A stretch of 26,387 nucleotides of DNA, from contig DCOU01000038.1 in assembly GCA_002322525.1 (NCBI GenBank), positions 1 to 26,387 on the forward strand, in the 5' to 3' direction. Below the pieces are notes generated by a model. That model had not been told where the DNA came from. It saw nothing but the letters and a program-made list of their open reading frames with translations, and ran no database searches. A program made the translations under genes and the position numbers. This stretch comes from Candidatus Omnitrophica bacterium UBA1562. Lineage in GTDB: Bacteria > Omnitrophota > Gorgyraeia > Gygaellales > Profunditerraquicolaceae. Shown piece by piece: positions 13,161 to 23,500 of this stretch (its first letter is position 1; the number at the start of each line of letters is the position of its first letter).

Positions 13161-13229
13161 TCAGCCGCCTTTTTTAAACAAAAATAACATCATCACCGCG
13201 ATTAATATTACACCTAACCATCCCGTCAT
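13161..13229 (-). CDS. 22-residue single-helix membrane peptide
   Basis: The ATG at 13229 gives MTGWLGVILIAVMMLFLFKK then GG and TGA: one hydrophobic helix with a positively charged end. It starts 11 bases after the copA stop (AAAGAG ribosome site, weak) and ends 6 bases before the permease TTG in the same frame, so readthrough of TGA would fuse it to the permease half. Small membrane peptides of this pattern occur near heavy-metal transporters. Alternatively it is a leftover of the permease N-terminus. Confidence 0.45.
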   Translation of the reverse strand: MTGWLGVILIAVMMLFLFKKGG

Positions 13230-13240
13230 TTAGACTCTTT

Positions 13241-15715
13241 CTAAATATTCCTCCTATATCTTCTCATTAACAGAGAATTACCTACTACCGATACTGAACT
13301 AAACGCCATTGCCGCTCCGGCAATCATGGGATTCAAGAGAAATCCTGTAAATGGATACAATATTCCAGCCGCGATAGGAATACCCGCCGTATTATAAAAG
13401 AATGCCCAAAAGAGATTCTGTCTGATTTTCTTCATCGCGTAGCGGGATAAATCCATAGCCATCACTACATCTCTTAAATCATCTTTTATGAGAACAATAT
13501 CTCCTGACTCTATCGCCACATCTGTGCCCGTGCCTATAGCAATGCCTATGTCTGCTTGAGTTAATGCAGGGGCATCATTTATTCCGTCGCCCACCATAGC
13601 TACTTTTAAGCCTTCAGTTTGAAGCTTCTTAATCTCTTGGGCTTTATCTTTAGGAAGAACCTCAGCCAGAACTCGATCTATACCAACCTGCTTAGCTATA
13701 GCTTCTCCTGTTCGTTTATTATCTCCGGTTATCATAACAACCTGCTTGCCCATGCGTTTGAGTTTAGCCACCGCTTCTTTAGAAAACTCCTTTAAAGTAT
13801 CCGCTACCCCAACCACGCCTTTTAGCCGATTATTAACCGCAATCAACATTGCTGTCTTGCCTTCACTTTGCAATCTCTCCAAGTCCTCTATGGCTTGCGA
13901 TATGTCTATATTTCTTTCTTGCATCAACCTTTTGTTGCCTAAGAGAACCTGATTGTTATCAATTATCGCCCTAACCCCTTTGCCGGTTATAGATTCAAAA
14001 TCCTCTATATTTCGCAACTTTATATTCTTTTCTTGAGCGCCTTTTACAATTGCCTCTCCCAAAGGATGTTCAGACTTCTTCTCAACCGAGGCTGCTAATA
14101 TTAAAACCTCCTCATCTGAAACAGCATAAGAGACAACATCTGTAACCTTAGGCTCTCCTTTAGTTAAGGTTCCTGTCTTATCAAACACAATCGCCTTTAT
14201 TTGATGGGCAATCTGCAAGCTTTCTGCGCTTTTGATTAAAATGCCATTCTCAGCACCTAATCCAATTCCTACCATAACTGCAGTGGGTGTTGCCAGGCCC
14301 AATGCGCAAGGACAGGCAATAATAAGGACGGCAATAAAAACTGTTAAAGCAAATAAAAAATCTTTACCTACAAGTAACCAAATGATAAAAGCTAAAATTC
14401 CTATAACCATAACCCCGGGTACAAAATATGCGGACATCTTATCTGCCAGTTCCTGAATGGGCGCCTTAGACCCTTGAGCTTCCTCTACTAATTTTATAAT
14501 CTGGGCAAGAGCAGTATCTTTCCCAACCTTTGTTGCCTTAAATTTGAAACTGCCAGTTCTATTTATGGTTGCGCCTATTACTTGGCTTGCTTCTGTCTTC
14601 TCAATAGGGATACTCTCGCCTGTAATCATTGATTCATCAACACTGGAATGGCCTTCGGTTACTATCCCATCAACTGGAATCTTCTGGCCTGGCTTTACAA
14701 TCACAATATCGTCAACTGCGACCTCTTCTATAGGAATTTCTTTTTCTTGGCCATCTCTTAAAACTAAAGCTACCCTTGGCTGAAGACCAATTAGTTTTTT
14801 TATAGCTTGTGAAGTCTTGCCTTTGGCAATTGCCTCTAATAGTTTACCTAATAAAATAAAGGCGACCAAAAAACCTGCAATTTCATAATATAGATTTTTC
14901 ATGGTAAAGACCGTTGGGCCTAGCCACATTGCTATTGAAACATAAAGACTATAAAGATAAGCTGCTCCTACGCCTAAAGCTACCAAGGTGTCCATATTAG
15001 CGGTTTTTGTCCGAATTACTGCGATAACTCCCTTAGTAAAAAATTGGTAACCCGCAAACATAATGGGAGTACAAAGAAGAAATTGGATAAACGCCATACG
15101 TTGTTTTATAAATGGGGCAAGGGGAAGTTTAAGTCCGCTGGCCATGGTAAAATACATCAGCGGCACTGCTAAAATAATTGAAACAGTAAACTTGATTTTA
15201 AGACTTCGGATCTCTTTTTCTCTCACCTCTTTTTCAACATCAACTGTAGCCCCTGCTTCTTCAATCGGCGTGTAGCCAGCTGCCTTAATGGTTTCTTTAA
15301 TTTTCTCTGCTAAGATAATTGAGCTATCATATATAATTTTTGCTTTTTGATTAACGAATAATTCTTTTTTAATTATGCCCTGAAGAGAATTCAAGGCTCC
15401 CTCAACCGTGCTGAGGCAATGGGGATTATCCATACCAATGACCTTAAGGCTTAAAGTTGTCTTACCTTTTTCCTCTCTAACTTTTTCTGGCATAATCGTT
15501 TTATATCCGGTTTTAGCAATTGCCTGATGTAATTCTTGGGGAGTGATTTTTGTAGGGTCGTATTCAATATAGGCCTTTTCGCTAGTAAAATTTACTTTTG
15601 CACTTATTACCCCAGGTGTTTTCTTTAGGGCGTTCTCAATAGTTACCACGCAACTTGCACAATGCATACCCATAATACCGATGATTATTCTTTCCTTAGT
15701 AGGATTTGTAGCCAT
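13241..15715 (-). CDS. copA: Copper-translocating P1B-type ATPase
   Basis: CopA exports Cu(I) or Ag(I) from the cytoplasm. This 824-residue protein has an N-terminal HMA domain with GMHCASCV, a second HMA domain whose motif is GMDNPHC (only one cysteine), then the transmembrane core with C468-P-C470 in the metal-path helix, phosphorylation site DKTGTLTKG at D512, SEHPLG in the nucleotide domain and [10 protein letters not shown]. The CPC and HMA motifs mark the Cu+/Ag+ group. It begins 4 bases after the glucan phosphorylase stop with no clear ribosome site, so it is probably translated by coupling. It completes the cytoplasmic arm of the copper island, with CusCBA as the periplasmic arm. Confidence 0.95.
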   Translation of the reverse strand: MATNPTKERIIIGIMGMHCASCVVTIENALKKTPGVISAKVNFTSEKAYIEYDPTKITPQELHQAIAKTGYKTIMPEKVREEKGKTTLSLKVIGMDNPHCLSTVEGALNSLQGIIKKELFVNQKAKIIYDSSIILAEKIKETIKAAGYTPIEEAGATVDVEKEVREKEIRSLKIKFTVSIILAVPLMYFTMASGLKLPLAPFIKQRMAFIQFLLCTPIMFAGYQFFTKGVIAVIRTKTANMDTLVALGVGAAYLYSLYVSIAMWLGPTVFTMKNLYYEIAGFLVAFILLGKLLEAIAKGKTSQAIKKLIGLQPRVALVLRDGQEKEIPIEEVAVDDIVIVKPGQKIPVDGIVTEGHSSVDESMITGESIPIEKTEASQVIGATINRTGSFKFKATKVGKDTALAQIIKLVEEAQGSKAPIQELADKMSAYFVPGVMVIGILAFIIWLLVGKDFLFALTVFIAVLIIACPCALGLATPTAVMVGIGLGAENGILIKSAESLQIAHQIKAIVFDKTGTLTKGEPKVTDVVSYAVSDEEVLILAASVEKKSEHPLGEAIVKGAQEKNIKLRNIEDFESITGKGVRAIIDNNQVLLGNKRLMQERNIDISQAIEDLERLQSEGKTAMLIAVNNRLKGVVGVADTLKEFSKEAVAKLKRMGKQVVMITGDNKRTGEAIAKQVGIDRVLAEVLPKDKAQEIKKLQTEGLKVAMVGDGINDAPALTQADIGIAIGTGTDVAIESGDIVLIKDDLRDVVMAMDLSRYAMKKIRQNLFWAFFYNTAGIPIAAGILYPFTGFLLNPMIAGAAMAFSSVSVVGNSLLMRRYRRNI

Positions 15716-15719
15716 AGGT

Positions 15720-17543
15720 TTAGTATAAATATGAATTTAAGACATATTGCTGAACCATGCGATGGGTATTAAAGAATGAAGCATTAATGGCTATGGAATG
15801 CCGCATTATTTCAATCCATCCATCTCTGTTATTATAAAACATTGGTACAATTATTTTTTCTAATTTTTCATATAATTCTCCCGCGTCACTTCTGCTATCA
15901 CTTCCCACATCTGTCGCCTTGGGTCCGATAGACCAACCAGTTACACCTTCAATGTGTCCTTCTAACCACCAGCCATCTAAGACACTAAAACTGGGGACAC
16001 CGTTATGCGCTGCCTTCATCCCCGATGTACCTGAGGCCTCATTTGGCCTTTGAGGGGTATTTAACCATAAATCTACTCCCGAAACGAGCATCTTTGCTAA
16101 TTCTATGTCATAATTTTCCAAGTAAATAACCTTAATGTTGCTCTTTAATTGATCTGTATACGAAAAAATCCTTTTAATCAACTCTTTCCCTGGCCAGTCT
16201 TGCGGATGGGCTTTGCCGGCAAAGACAAATTGAACTTTACCAATCTTGTGGGAAATGCGCATCAAGCGATCTATATCAGAAAATACCAAATCCGCCCTCT
16301 TATATGTAGCTGCTCTCCTGGCAAATCCGATAGTTAAGGCGCCATAATCAAAACCATGGTTTAGATAGTCAATTAATTTCTTTTTGGCCTCTGTATGGGC
16401 AGCCCATATTTCAATCTTCGGAATGTTTAAGGCATATCTTAGACTAAAAGGGTCATTTGCCCAGCCAGGAATGTATTTGTTAAACAGCCTCTTAAAACTA
16501 TCGCAAGTCCAAGTATAAGAATGCACGCCATTAGTTATGGACTCGATGTGATACCCCGGGAACATAGACTGAGAAACCTCGCCATGCTTCTTAGCCACAC
16601 CGTTTATATATTTACTTAAATTTAAAGCGAGCAAAGTCATATTTAACCTGTCTTCACCGGCAAGCATCTTTAAAACATCGAGAGGCAGGAAATCTCCCAA
16701 TGCCCTTTTCACTAAATCATAGAGGAACTGATCATGGCCTGCTGGCACTGGAGTATGAGTAGTGAATACACAAAGGTCTCTTACGGCTTCAAAATCCCAT
16801 ATTGGCGCTTCTTTTCTCTTTCGCTCATTTAACAATTCCAACGTTAACAGCGCAGCATGCCCTTCGTTCATATGGTACTTTTTTATTTCGGTGTAACCTA
16901 ACGCATTTAACATACGCATACCTGCGATACCTAAAATAATTTCCTGAAGCAACCTATACCATTGGTCTCCGCCGTAGAGATAATCGTTAAGCCCTCTATC
17001 GTATTCGCTATTCTCTTTTAGGTCAGTATCTAAAAAAATAATGGGGACAGTGTGCCCGGATATGCCTTTAACATCATACTGCCATGCCTGAATGGCTACG
17101 GTTCTATTCTCAATCTGGACACTAACCTTATTGGGTAATGGTTTTAAAACATCCTTGGGGTTCCATTCTAGAGGCAATTCTTGCTGGTTCCCCTGAGTGT
17201 CTAATTTTTGCTCAAAATAACCCTTTTCATACAATATAGTAACTGCCACCATCGGCACTTTTAAATCTGCGCAGGACTTTATAGCATCTCCGGCTAAAAT
17301 ACCTAATCCTCCACTATAGGTTGGAATTGATGAGTCAATTCCTATTTCCATCGAAAAATAGGCGATTCTTTTTGCTTTCTTATCTTCAATAGAGGCCGAG
17401 GTATGTTTTTGTCTTAAAAATTTTTCTGGTGAATTCTGAAATTCATCTTTACAGAGGTTTGAGCAGAAATAAAATACTTCACCTTTATATTCGTATTTAA
17501 ATTCTTCTTTTGCGGTCATCCCGCAAATTGGGTCCTTAGCCAT
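15720..17543 (-). CDS. Alpha-glucan phosphorylase (GT35) with N-terminal YHS metal-binding domain
   Basis: Residues 1-45 are a YHS domain (DPICGM, then [12 protein letters not shown] with C27 and C31). Residues 55-607 are a short-form alpha-glucan phosphorylase of the Thermotoga/mycobacterial GlgP type, which releases glucose-1-phosphate from glycogen or maltodextrin with pyridoxal phosphate. Visible motifs: [20 protein letters not shown] at 62-81, [22 protein letters not shown], and the PLP lysine K510 in [12 protein letters not shown]. The start has an AAGGATTG ribosome site. It sits between a DUF1573 protein and CopA. Coupling of glycogen breakdown to copper stress through the YHS domain is inference only; this YHS-GT35 architecture may recur in related bacteria. 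Confidence 0.93.
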   Translation of the reverse strand: MAKDPICGMTAKEEFKYEYKGEVFYFCSNLCKDEFQNSPEKFLRQKHTSASIEDKKAKRIAYFSMEIGIDSSIPTYSGGLGILAGDAIKSCADLKVPMVAVTILYEKGYFEQKLDTQGNQQELPLEWNPKDVLKPLPNKVSVQIENRTVAIQAWQYDVKGISGHTVPIIFLDTDLKENSEYDRGLNDYLYGGDQWYRLLQEIILGIAGMRMLNALGYTEIKKYHMNEGHAALLTLELLNERKRKEAPIWDFEAVRDLCVFTTHTPVPAGHDQFLYDLVKRALGDFLPLDVLKMLAGEDRLNMTLLALNLSKYINGVAKKHGEVSQSMFPGYHIESITNGVHSYTWTCDSFKRLFNKYIPGWANDPFSLRYALNIPKIEIWAAHTEAKKKLIDYLNHGFDYGALTIGFARRAATYKRADLVFSDIDRLMRISHKIGKVQFVFAGKAHPQDWPGKELIKRIFSYTDQLKSNIKVIYLENYDIELAKMLVSGVDLWLNTPQRPNEASGTSGMKAAHNGVPSFSVLDGWWLEGHIEGVTGWSIGPKATDVGSDSRSDAGELYEKLEKIIVPMFYNNRDGWIEIMRHSIAINASFFNTHRMVQQYVLNSYLY

Positions 17544-17588
17544 TTTATCAATCCTTAATATGAAAAATGAATAAGGCTAATAAGTGCG

Positions 17589-17717
17589 CTATTCTTCTTT
17601 CTTTGTTTCTTTAGCGCAACAAGAAGGCTTCTGGCCTTTCCACATCTCTTCATTAGCCTTGGCTGTTTCTTCCATAAACTTTTTCCATTTTTCAACTAAT
17701 CTCTTCCACCAACCCAT
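17589..17717 (-). CDS. 42-residue tryptophan- and lysine-rich protein with a CC pair
   Basis: An ATG at 17717 with a seven-G ribosome site gives MGWWKRLVEKWKKFMEETAK and 22 further residues, ending with SCCAKETKKEE. It is highly charged, helical in prediction and amphipathic, with one vicinal cysteine pair near residues 33-34 that could bind Cu(I). No known family is recognised. It lies between the CcmH/DUF1573 gene and the YHS-phosphorylase gene with compact spacing, so it is likely a real member of the copper operon. Confidence 0.6.
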   Translation of the reverse strand: MGWWKRLVEKWKKFMEETAKANEEMWKGQKPSCCAKETKKEE

Positions 17718-17732
17718 TTAAACATACCCCCC

Positions 17733-18443
17733 CTAATCAGTTACCTGCGCTTCTACCGTAACATTCAACTCAGGGTAGACAGGATCATTGCTAAATATTG
17801 AAGCTTCTCTAATGAGTTTCCCAGGCTTTACATGTGAGCTGGCAAGGTCTATCCTTAATTCTAACTCTCCAAATTCTTGAGGTTTAATTTCTATTTGCCA
17901 ATTTTTAGGCGAGCCCTCAGTCCCAAAATATGGAGTCTTCTTTTTATTTAATTTCAAAGAGGCAGTTACGCAAGGGCAAGATGTCTTGAGATTTCTAATA
18001 ATTAAAGGCACGTTGCCTTTATTAGATAATCTAAATATCTTGCTGATTTTACCTTGTTTTTTAGTTACACGCCCAAAATCAAAAGAAGTAGGCTCTAAAA
18101 TGATTTGTGCTCGTTTTTCGCCTGCTTCTTTAATTAATCGCTTCTCTGCGTCTTTTTTGATTTGTTCATCCAGTATTGTATTAAGTGAAAATTTCTTAGC
18201 CACCTTATAGAAAATTTCTTCCTTACCTAAACCGCTTTCTAAAAGAGCATCTATGTATGCCTTCATCTCTTTTGCCTCTGCGCAAGTGCATTTATCAAAA
18301 GACACCTGGCAGGGGCAGCATTTGAGTTTGGAATAGATTTCTGCTCTTATTTCCTCGGTATTCTGGGCAAATGTAATTTGAGAAAAAAACATCAAGCATA
18401 TAGAAGATAAAATAGCCAAACATATTTTATGATTAATGCGCAT
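17733..18443 (-). CDS. Secreted CcmH-like/DUF1573 protein
   Basis: The signal peptide (residues 1-26, ending TFAQ) is followed by a CcmH/CycL-like three-helix region at about 30-90. There the usual LRCPxCQ motif reads LKCCPCQ, and further cysteines are at C52 and C54; the EMKAYIDALLESGLGKEEI helix matches the family. Residues 113-236 are a DUF1573 beta domain with FDFGRVTKKQGKI and TSCPCV (C156/C158). CcmH proteins reduce apocytochrome c thiols; no other Ccm genes are near, so a role in periplasmic thiol or copper chemistry is more plausible. The start has AAGGAG and follows the rhodanese gene by 16 bases. Exact function is unknown. Confidence 0.82.
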   Translation of the reverse strand: MRINHKICLAILSSICLMFFSQITFAQNTEEIRAEIYSKLKCCPCQVSFDKCTCAEAKEMKAYIDALLESGLGKEEIFYKVAKKFSLNTILDEQIKKDAEKRLIKEAGEKRAQIILEPTSFDFGRVTKKQGKISKIFRLSNKGNVPLIIRNLKTSCPCVTASLKLNKKKTPYFGTEGSPKNWQIEIKPQEFGELELRIDLASSHVKPGKLIREASIFSNDPVYPELNVTVEAQVTD

Positions 18444-18459
18444 TCTTTAAGTCTCCTTT

Positions 18460-19626
18460 TTAAGGTTTCTTTTCAACCGGATACCCTGCATTTTCCCATG
18501 CACCATAACCATCCTCAAAGACCTTAATATTCCCCTGTTTATAGCCGTTTTTAATTAAAATCCTCCCTGCGCTTCTTGATGCCTCGCAACTACCGCCATC
18601 CCACGTACCTTCACAGTAGAAAACAATCTCTTTATCTTTAGAAATTTCGTTAAGTCTTGATTCAATTTCGGAAAGCGGGATACCTAACGCACCCTTTATG
18701 TGCCCCCGTTTATAATCTTCTGTATCCCGCACATCAACCCAAACTATATCCTTAAATAGCAAATAATAATTTTCATAGGCCTCTTCTAAGTGGATAATTG
18801 ACGGCTCTTCACTTGGCGGTAATTTTGGGCCTCTTATCAATGGTAGATTTTCTTTTTCCCAAAAAGATATTCCATCCAAATTATAAGCAGTGTAGCCCGC
18901 TTCTCTTAATTTCTTCGCCACATAGCTACTTCTATGTCCAGCGCCACAATATGTAACTACCATAGCCTTTTTATCTATCCCTTGCAATTTCTTTAACACT
19001 TCTGGATCCTGCTTATCAAATTTACTCTTGGGAAACCAGATAGCCTCCGGAATATGTTTGCCTAAATACTCATTTTCTTCCCTTACATCTAAGACTGTTA
19101 TCTTCTTGCCCTTTTTAATCAGAGAATAAAGTTTACGGGAAGAAATTTTGGGCACAGACACAATTTTAGCTTTGTGCGAAACCTTGATTTCTCTATTGGG
19201 AAGCGGTTTAGATTCTTTGGCGGCTTCGAGTTCTAAGGTTAGGGAAATTGCCTTGGTTGGTTCCTGCGGATCATTAGACTCAACATAAACGTGTCTTATG
19301 GATTTACCGGATGAATTAATTTGTTGCGTATCGATCTTTACATTAAGAGTTGCTGAGTCACCCGGCGATATATCCTTTGAAGGAATGGATACGGTTGTAC
19401 ATCCGCAGGAGGTAGCGATATTCTTAATAGTCAATACATCATTACCGGTGTTCTTGACCTCGAAATCACGGCTGAGGACCCCTTCTTCGGTTATCTTACC
19501 GAAGTCCCAAGATTCGGGCTTAATGTTTATCTGGGAAGCTTTGTTTAAGACTATCTCTTGCGCGCTTGGGCCATCCGAGACAAATAATAAAATTCCTAAA
19601 CACGCAATGATTAGCATTTTAATCAT
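18460..19626 (-). CDS. Exported DUF1573 plus tandem rhodanese protein
   Basis: I choose the ATG at 19626 (MIKMLIIACLGILLF) after GGGGGT; a longer frame would need a TTG at 19644. Residues 1-23 are a signal peptide. Residues 33-135 are a DUF1573 domain (SWDFGKI, TSCGCTTVS). Residues 160-265 form a rhodanese with active-site C227 in CGAGHRS. Residues 278-385 form a second rhodanese with HIKGALGIPL and an extended active-site loop from C338 to C347 (CEGTWDGGSCEASRS). Rhodaneses transfer sulfane sulfur, and here both would act outside the cytoplasm. Alongside the CcmH-like/DUF1573 neighbour, this suggests periplasmic sulfur or thiol chemistry tied to copper tolerance. Substrate is unknown. Confidence 0.88.
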   Translation of the reverse strand: MIKMLIIACLGILLFVSDGPSAQEIVLNKASQINIKPESWDFGKITEEGVLSRDFEVKNTGNDVLTIKNIATSCGCTTVSIPSKDISPGDSATLNVKIDTQQINSSGKSIRHVYVESNDPQEPTKAISLTLELEAAKESKPLPNREIKVSHKAKIVSVPKISSRKLYSLIKKGKKITVLDVREENEYLGKHIPEAIWFPKSKFDKQDPEVLKKLQGIDKKAMVVTYCGAGHRSSYVAKKLREAGYTAYNLDGISFWEKENLPLIRGPKLPPSEEPSIIHLEEAYENYYLLFKDIVWVDVRDTEDYKRGHIKGALGIPLSEIESRLNEISKDKEIVFYCEGTWDGGSCEASRSAGRILIKNGYKQGNIKVFEDGYGAWENAGYPVEKKP

Positions 19627-19700
19627 CGGGTTTACCCCCAACAAAGCTGATATTTAGCTCTTTCTCAAAAGCAATGATAGGCTTATTTTTCTACGAGCTA

Positions 19701-19826
19701 TTAATGATGGCCACCGTGATAGCCGCCAGACAGCCTTTCATAACCGCCACTTCCTCCTTGTTCAGTGGCACAACCAGAAATTGCAATAATTATAAACAGA
19801 CCTAACAATACCAATATTTTTTTCAT
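19701..19826 (-). CDS. 41-residue Gly/His-rich lipoprotein
   Basis: Begins with an ATG at 19826 after a strong AGGAGA. The sequence is a signal peptide with a lipobox (AISGC at about residues 15-19), then TEQGGSGGYERLSGGYHGGHH. Lipidation at C19 would leave a 23-residue mature peptide with three histidines near the end, a simple metal-binding tail. It lies 15 bases after the YHS/His-rich gene. No named family is recognised; a copper-binding role is inferred from composition and neighbours. Confidence 0.7.
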   Translation of the reverse strand: MKKILVLLGLFIIIAISGCATEQGGSGGYERLSGGYHGGHH

Positions 19827-19841
19827 TGCCACTATCTCCTT

Positions 19842-20210
19842 TTAATGGTGCATATGGCTATGCTCTCCGTGCCCGTGCACTTCAGATGACCCTTCTGACT
19901 CCTCCTTAACCTTTTCCTTTTGCAGTTCTTCTTCTACTTTTTTAATATATTTCTCGGGGTCTTCCTTGAAGGTTTCTATGCAAACCGGGCAGCAAAAATT
20001 ATAGACTTTCCCCTTGTATTCGAAAATTGCCTTCGTTTCTTCTTTTATTTTATCTGCGGATACGGGACAAATCTTATTGCCTACATTCACAGCTTCGCTC
20101 TGACCTGCTGCAAGAGATTCTTCCTTTGTTATATACTGCGCCGTGGCTATGCTACTATCTAACAGGGCCAAAGCGCTTAACACTATTATCGCTAAAATAA
20201 TTCTTTTCAT
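19842..20210 (-). CDS. Secreted YHS/TRASH metal-binding protein with His-rich tail
   Basis: This 122-residue exported protein has a signal peptide (residues 1-24, ending ATAQ), a YHS/TRASH domain at 46-90 with C48-PV and NFCCPVCIETF (C73, C74, C77), a charged linker, and a His-rich C-terminus (HGHGEHSHMHH). The arrangement fits a periplasmic copper or silver chaperone feeding the CusCBA system. It has a good AGGAG ribosome site, and it is separated from cusA by the repeat region. Its YHS domain closely resembles the one in the YHS-cupredoxin gene at 12364, suggesting an internal duplication of this module. Confidence 0.85.
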   Translation of the reverse strand: MKRIILAIIVLSALALLDSSIATAQYITKEESLAAGQSEAVNVGNKICPVSADKIKEETKAIFEYKGKVYNFCCPVCIETFKEDPEKYIKKVEEELQKEKVKEESEGSSEVHGHGEHSHMHH

Positions 20211-20231
20211 TTTTCTCCTTTCTCTTTAATG

Positions 20232-20374
20232 ATAGGGCGTCACAAAAGTGCCGCCCTTGATTACGCAGATTAAAATTTAGATTACGCAGATTAAAAACAT
20301 CGTCGATAACATCTGTGTAATCTTTTCAAAAATCTGTGTAATCATAGGCTGTGTTTAGTTTCGTGACAGCCTAT
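20232..20374. repeat. Composite inverted-repeat element in the gap after cusA
   Basis: Two copies of GATTACGCAGATTAAAA (20259-20275 and 20280-20296) face two near-complementary copies of ATCTGTGTAATC (20311-20322 and 20332-20343). Outside them are a hairpin AGGGCGTCAC/GTGCCGCCCT (20234-20257, one mismatch) and a 9-bp hairpin ATAGGCTGT/ACAGCCTAT (20344-20374). The outermost 12 bases on each side are imperfectly complementary, so the whole 143-bp block could be a small non-autonomous mobile element. There is no open frame, and no T-run to make it a terminator. Confidence 0.75.
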
Positions 20375-20412
20375 TTAATGAGTAAAATTTTTAAAATACT
20401 AGCAGTTTAACG

Positions 20413-20493
20413 TCATGCCAAGGACTGTTTACTATGACCTTCTTTGCAATGGGCTACCGGTCTTATTAACCAACGTATATAGTTTCTTGTCAT
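20413..20493 (-). CDS. Possible 26-residue basic peptide after cusA
   Basis: Translation from the ATG at 20493 gives MTRNYIRWLIRPVAHCKEGH and SKQSLA, preceded by an unusually strong GGAAGGTGA ribosome site at good spacing. It starts 50 bases after the cusA stop. One cysteine and two histidines are present. No family is recognised. The ribosome site is the main evidence that it is translated. Between it and the next gene are only the repeats. Confidence 0.45.
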   Translation of the reverse strand: MTRNYIRWLIRPVAHCKEGHSKQSLA

Positions 20494-20543
20494 TTTAATC
20501 ACCTTCCTTTGCCTGTTATGGTTTAAAATGCCTACTTTGAAGG

Positions 20544-23500
20544 CTACGTTTCTAATTTCTTAGCCTTGTTAAACTGTATCTCTTTTAACCAGCAATATAC
20601 TACAGGCACCAAAATCAGGTTGGAGAGCGTTGCCGTTATTAGCCCTCCGACAGTAGGAGAAGCCATCGGCTTCATAATCTCTGACCCGGTTCCAGTAGAA
20701 ATCATTACCGGGGTAAGGGCGATGATTGTCGTCATTGTAGTCATCATGGCCGGTCTTACGCGTAAAAGCCCGCCCTGAATCACGGCATCCCTGATCTCTC
20801 TTATTGTCTGAGGAGTTTTTTGCCTGAACAAATCATCGATACAGGAAACTAATACAACGGCGTTATCTGTAGCTACCCCGAATAAAGCAATAAACCCCAC
20901 CCATACGGCTGTTGAGAATTTGAAACCCAATATAAATAAAAGTATTATCCCGCCCGTAAGAGATACCGGGATCCCGGTGGCTACCACTGCTAAAGAACTG
21001 AAAGACTTAAATGCCATATAGAGCAGTAATAAGATAACGGCTAAACATATTGCTAAAGAAGGGATAAGTTTCTTGCGTGATTCCATCTCCGATTCAAATT
21101 GCCCTGACCAGCTGATAAAATAGCCGGGTGGCAGATTGATCTTGCCAGTTTTTATTGCTTCATTTACAGTTTTCTGAGCTAAGCTAACGAAATCAACAAG
21201 GCCTATGACATCCTGATTAACATTAATGAATATACGGGCATAGGGGAGGGTATTCTCTGATTGTATCATAGAGGGACCCTGGGCCCTTTTAAGCCTGGCA
21301 ACCTGGCTTAAAGGTATCTGCGCTCCCATCATTCCGGAAACAAAAACCCTGTTTAACGCTTCAGGATTATCCCTTAATTCCCGCATATATCTTACTCTTA
21401 CCGGATAACGCTCTCTGGCCTCTACGGTCATAGTCAGGTTCTCGCCGCCTATAGCTGTCATAATAATCTCCTGAATATCGTCTATTCTTAACCCGTAACG
21501 CGCTGCCTGTTCTCTATCTATTTCTATCTCAAAATAAGGTAGGCTTCCAAAACGTTCGGCGAATGGAGAAACAGCGCCCTTGACCTGCCTGACTACCTTT
21601 TCTATTTCAATGGCTATATCCTCAATCTTATTTAAATCCGAACCAAAGACCTTTACTCCTACGGGAGTCTGGATGCCGGTAGCAAGCATATCAATCCTGT
21701 TTCTTATCGGCTGCGTCATTATAGGACTGACACCGGGAATCCTGGCCTTCTCCTGAATCTCCTCAATCAATTTCTCCCTGGTCATTCCTTTTCGCCAAAG
21801 TTTCTGGTCCTTAAAATGAATTATTGTCTCAAGCATTATTATGGGTGCCGGGTCAGTCGCTGTCTCAGCCCGGCCTACTTTTCCTACTACCCATTCAACC
21901 TCATCAGGAAATTCTTTTTTTATGATCATATCCTGTTTTTTGTTAACATCCATAACTTGAGTCAAAGATGCCCCGGGCAATAAAACCGGCATATACAATA
22001 AGTCGCCTTCATTCAGAGGCGGCATAAATTCTTGTTTCATCATTACCGCGGAAATACCGCCTATCACCAAGACCAGGCAGGTAATCAAAATAATTATTTT
22101 CTTATGTATCAACGCCCAGCTTATGGTAGGTTTGTAAATCCTGAAAAGAAACCTGGAAGTGACGTTATCCTCCGCCAATCTTAATTTTCCTCTTAACAAA
22201 TAATACGCCAAGGTAGGCATCAAAGTTAAAGCAATTATTGCTGCGCCCACCATAGCAAAGGTCTTGGTAAAAGCCAATGGCTTAAAGAGTTTTCCTGCCT
22301 GCCCCGTCAGGACAAATACAGGAATAAAACCGATTATAGTAGTAAGCAAGGCAAACAGCACGGGCTTGCCTACTTCCTGCGCAGCCTTAATACAGACTTC
22401 TTCCCTTTCTTCAGCAGGCAATTTTGGCAATCCTCTTTCTGCCCTGCGCTCGGCAATCTTGCGGTAGATATTTTCTACCAACACACATCCGGAATCAACC
22501 ATTACTCCGATTGCTATTGCAATACCTCCTAAAGACATGATATTTGCGTCAACGCCCTTTATGCGCATCAATATAAAAGCGATCAAAACTCCTATCGGCA
22601 ACACTATAGAGATGATCATACTCCCCCAGAAGTGCAATAAGAAGACAACGATAACAAATACGGTTATGATGATTTCCTGGATAAGGGCTTCGCTTAATGT
22701 ATTTATAGAACGTTTAATTAAGCCTGTCCTGTCATAAAAGGGCACGATCCTGACTCCCGGAGGCAAACCCACAGAAAGCTCATCTATCTTTTTCTTTATT
22801 GCCTTTATTACTGTCAGGGGATTCTCGCCATAGCGCATAAGCACCACGCCGCCGGTCACCTCAACGCCCTCTTTATCCAAAGCCCCTCTTCTAAAATCAG
22901 GACCCAAAGTAACGCTTCCAATATTTCTTACGTAAACAGGGGTTCCCTTATGGCTGGAAATAACAATGTTCTCTATATCCTTAATCTTTTTAATAAAACC
23001 AACGCCCCGGATAATAAATTCTACTTGACCTCCCTCAAAGACCTTTGCGCCTATATCAATATTTGAACGCTTGACTGCAGTAAGTACGTCCATTAACTTT
23101 ACATCGTAGGCAAGCAGTTTGTTAGGGTCAATATCTATCTGGTATTGCTTAACAAAGCCGCCTACCGAACCCACTTCAGAAACTCCGGAGACAGCATTTA
23201 GCTGATAACGCACATACCAATCCTGGAGAGAACGAAGTTCGCTTAAATCATATTGCGAAGCAATTAAAGGCTTTCCGTCTATAGGGCAATTCCCTGCTTG
23301 AGCATAGGATTTTTGCGGATGCGCCGGACAGTAATACCCATTTTCTACCGTATACCAGAAAATCTGGCCCAAGGCAGTGGCATCTGGTCCGAGAGAAACC
23401 ATACTGCCCTCGGGTAAACCAGAGGTAGCAAAATTAAGCCGCTCTAACACGCGCGTCCTTGCCCAATAGTAATCAACGCCTTCTTTAAAAATAAGGTAAA

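Noticed and set aside
13241..15715. Second HMA domain of CopA has only one cysteine
   Set aside because: GMDNPHC variants occur in other CopA-like ATPases, and the first HMA and CPC motifs are intact, so it is not a sign of decay.
20344..20374. Hairpin as transcription terminator after cusA
   Set aside because: There is no U-run following the stem on the minus strand, and the hairpin is part of a larger repeat block.
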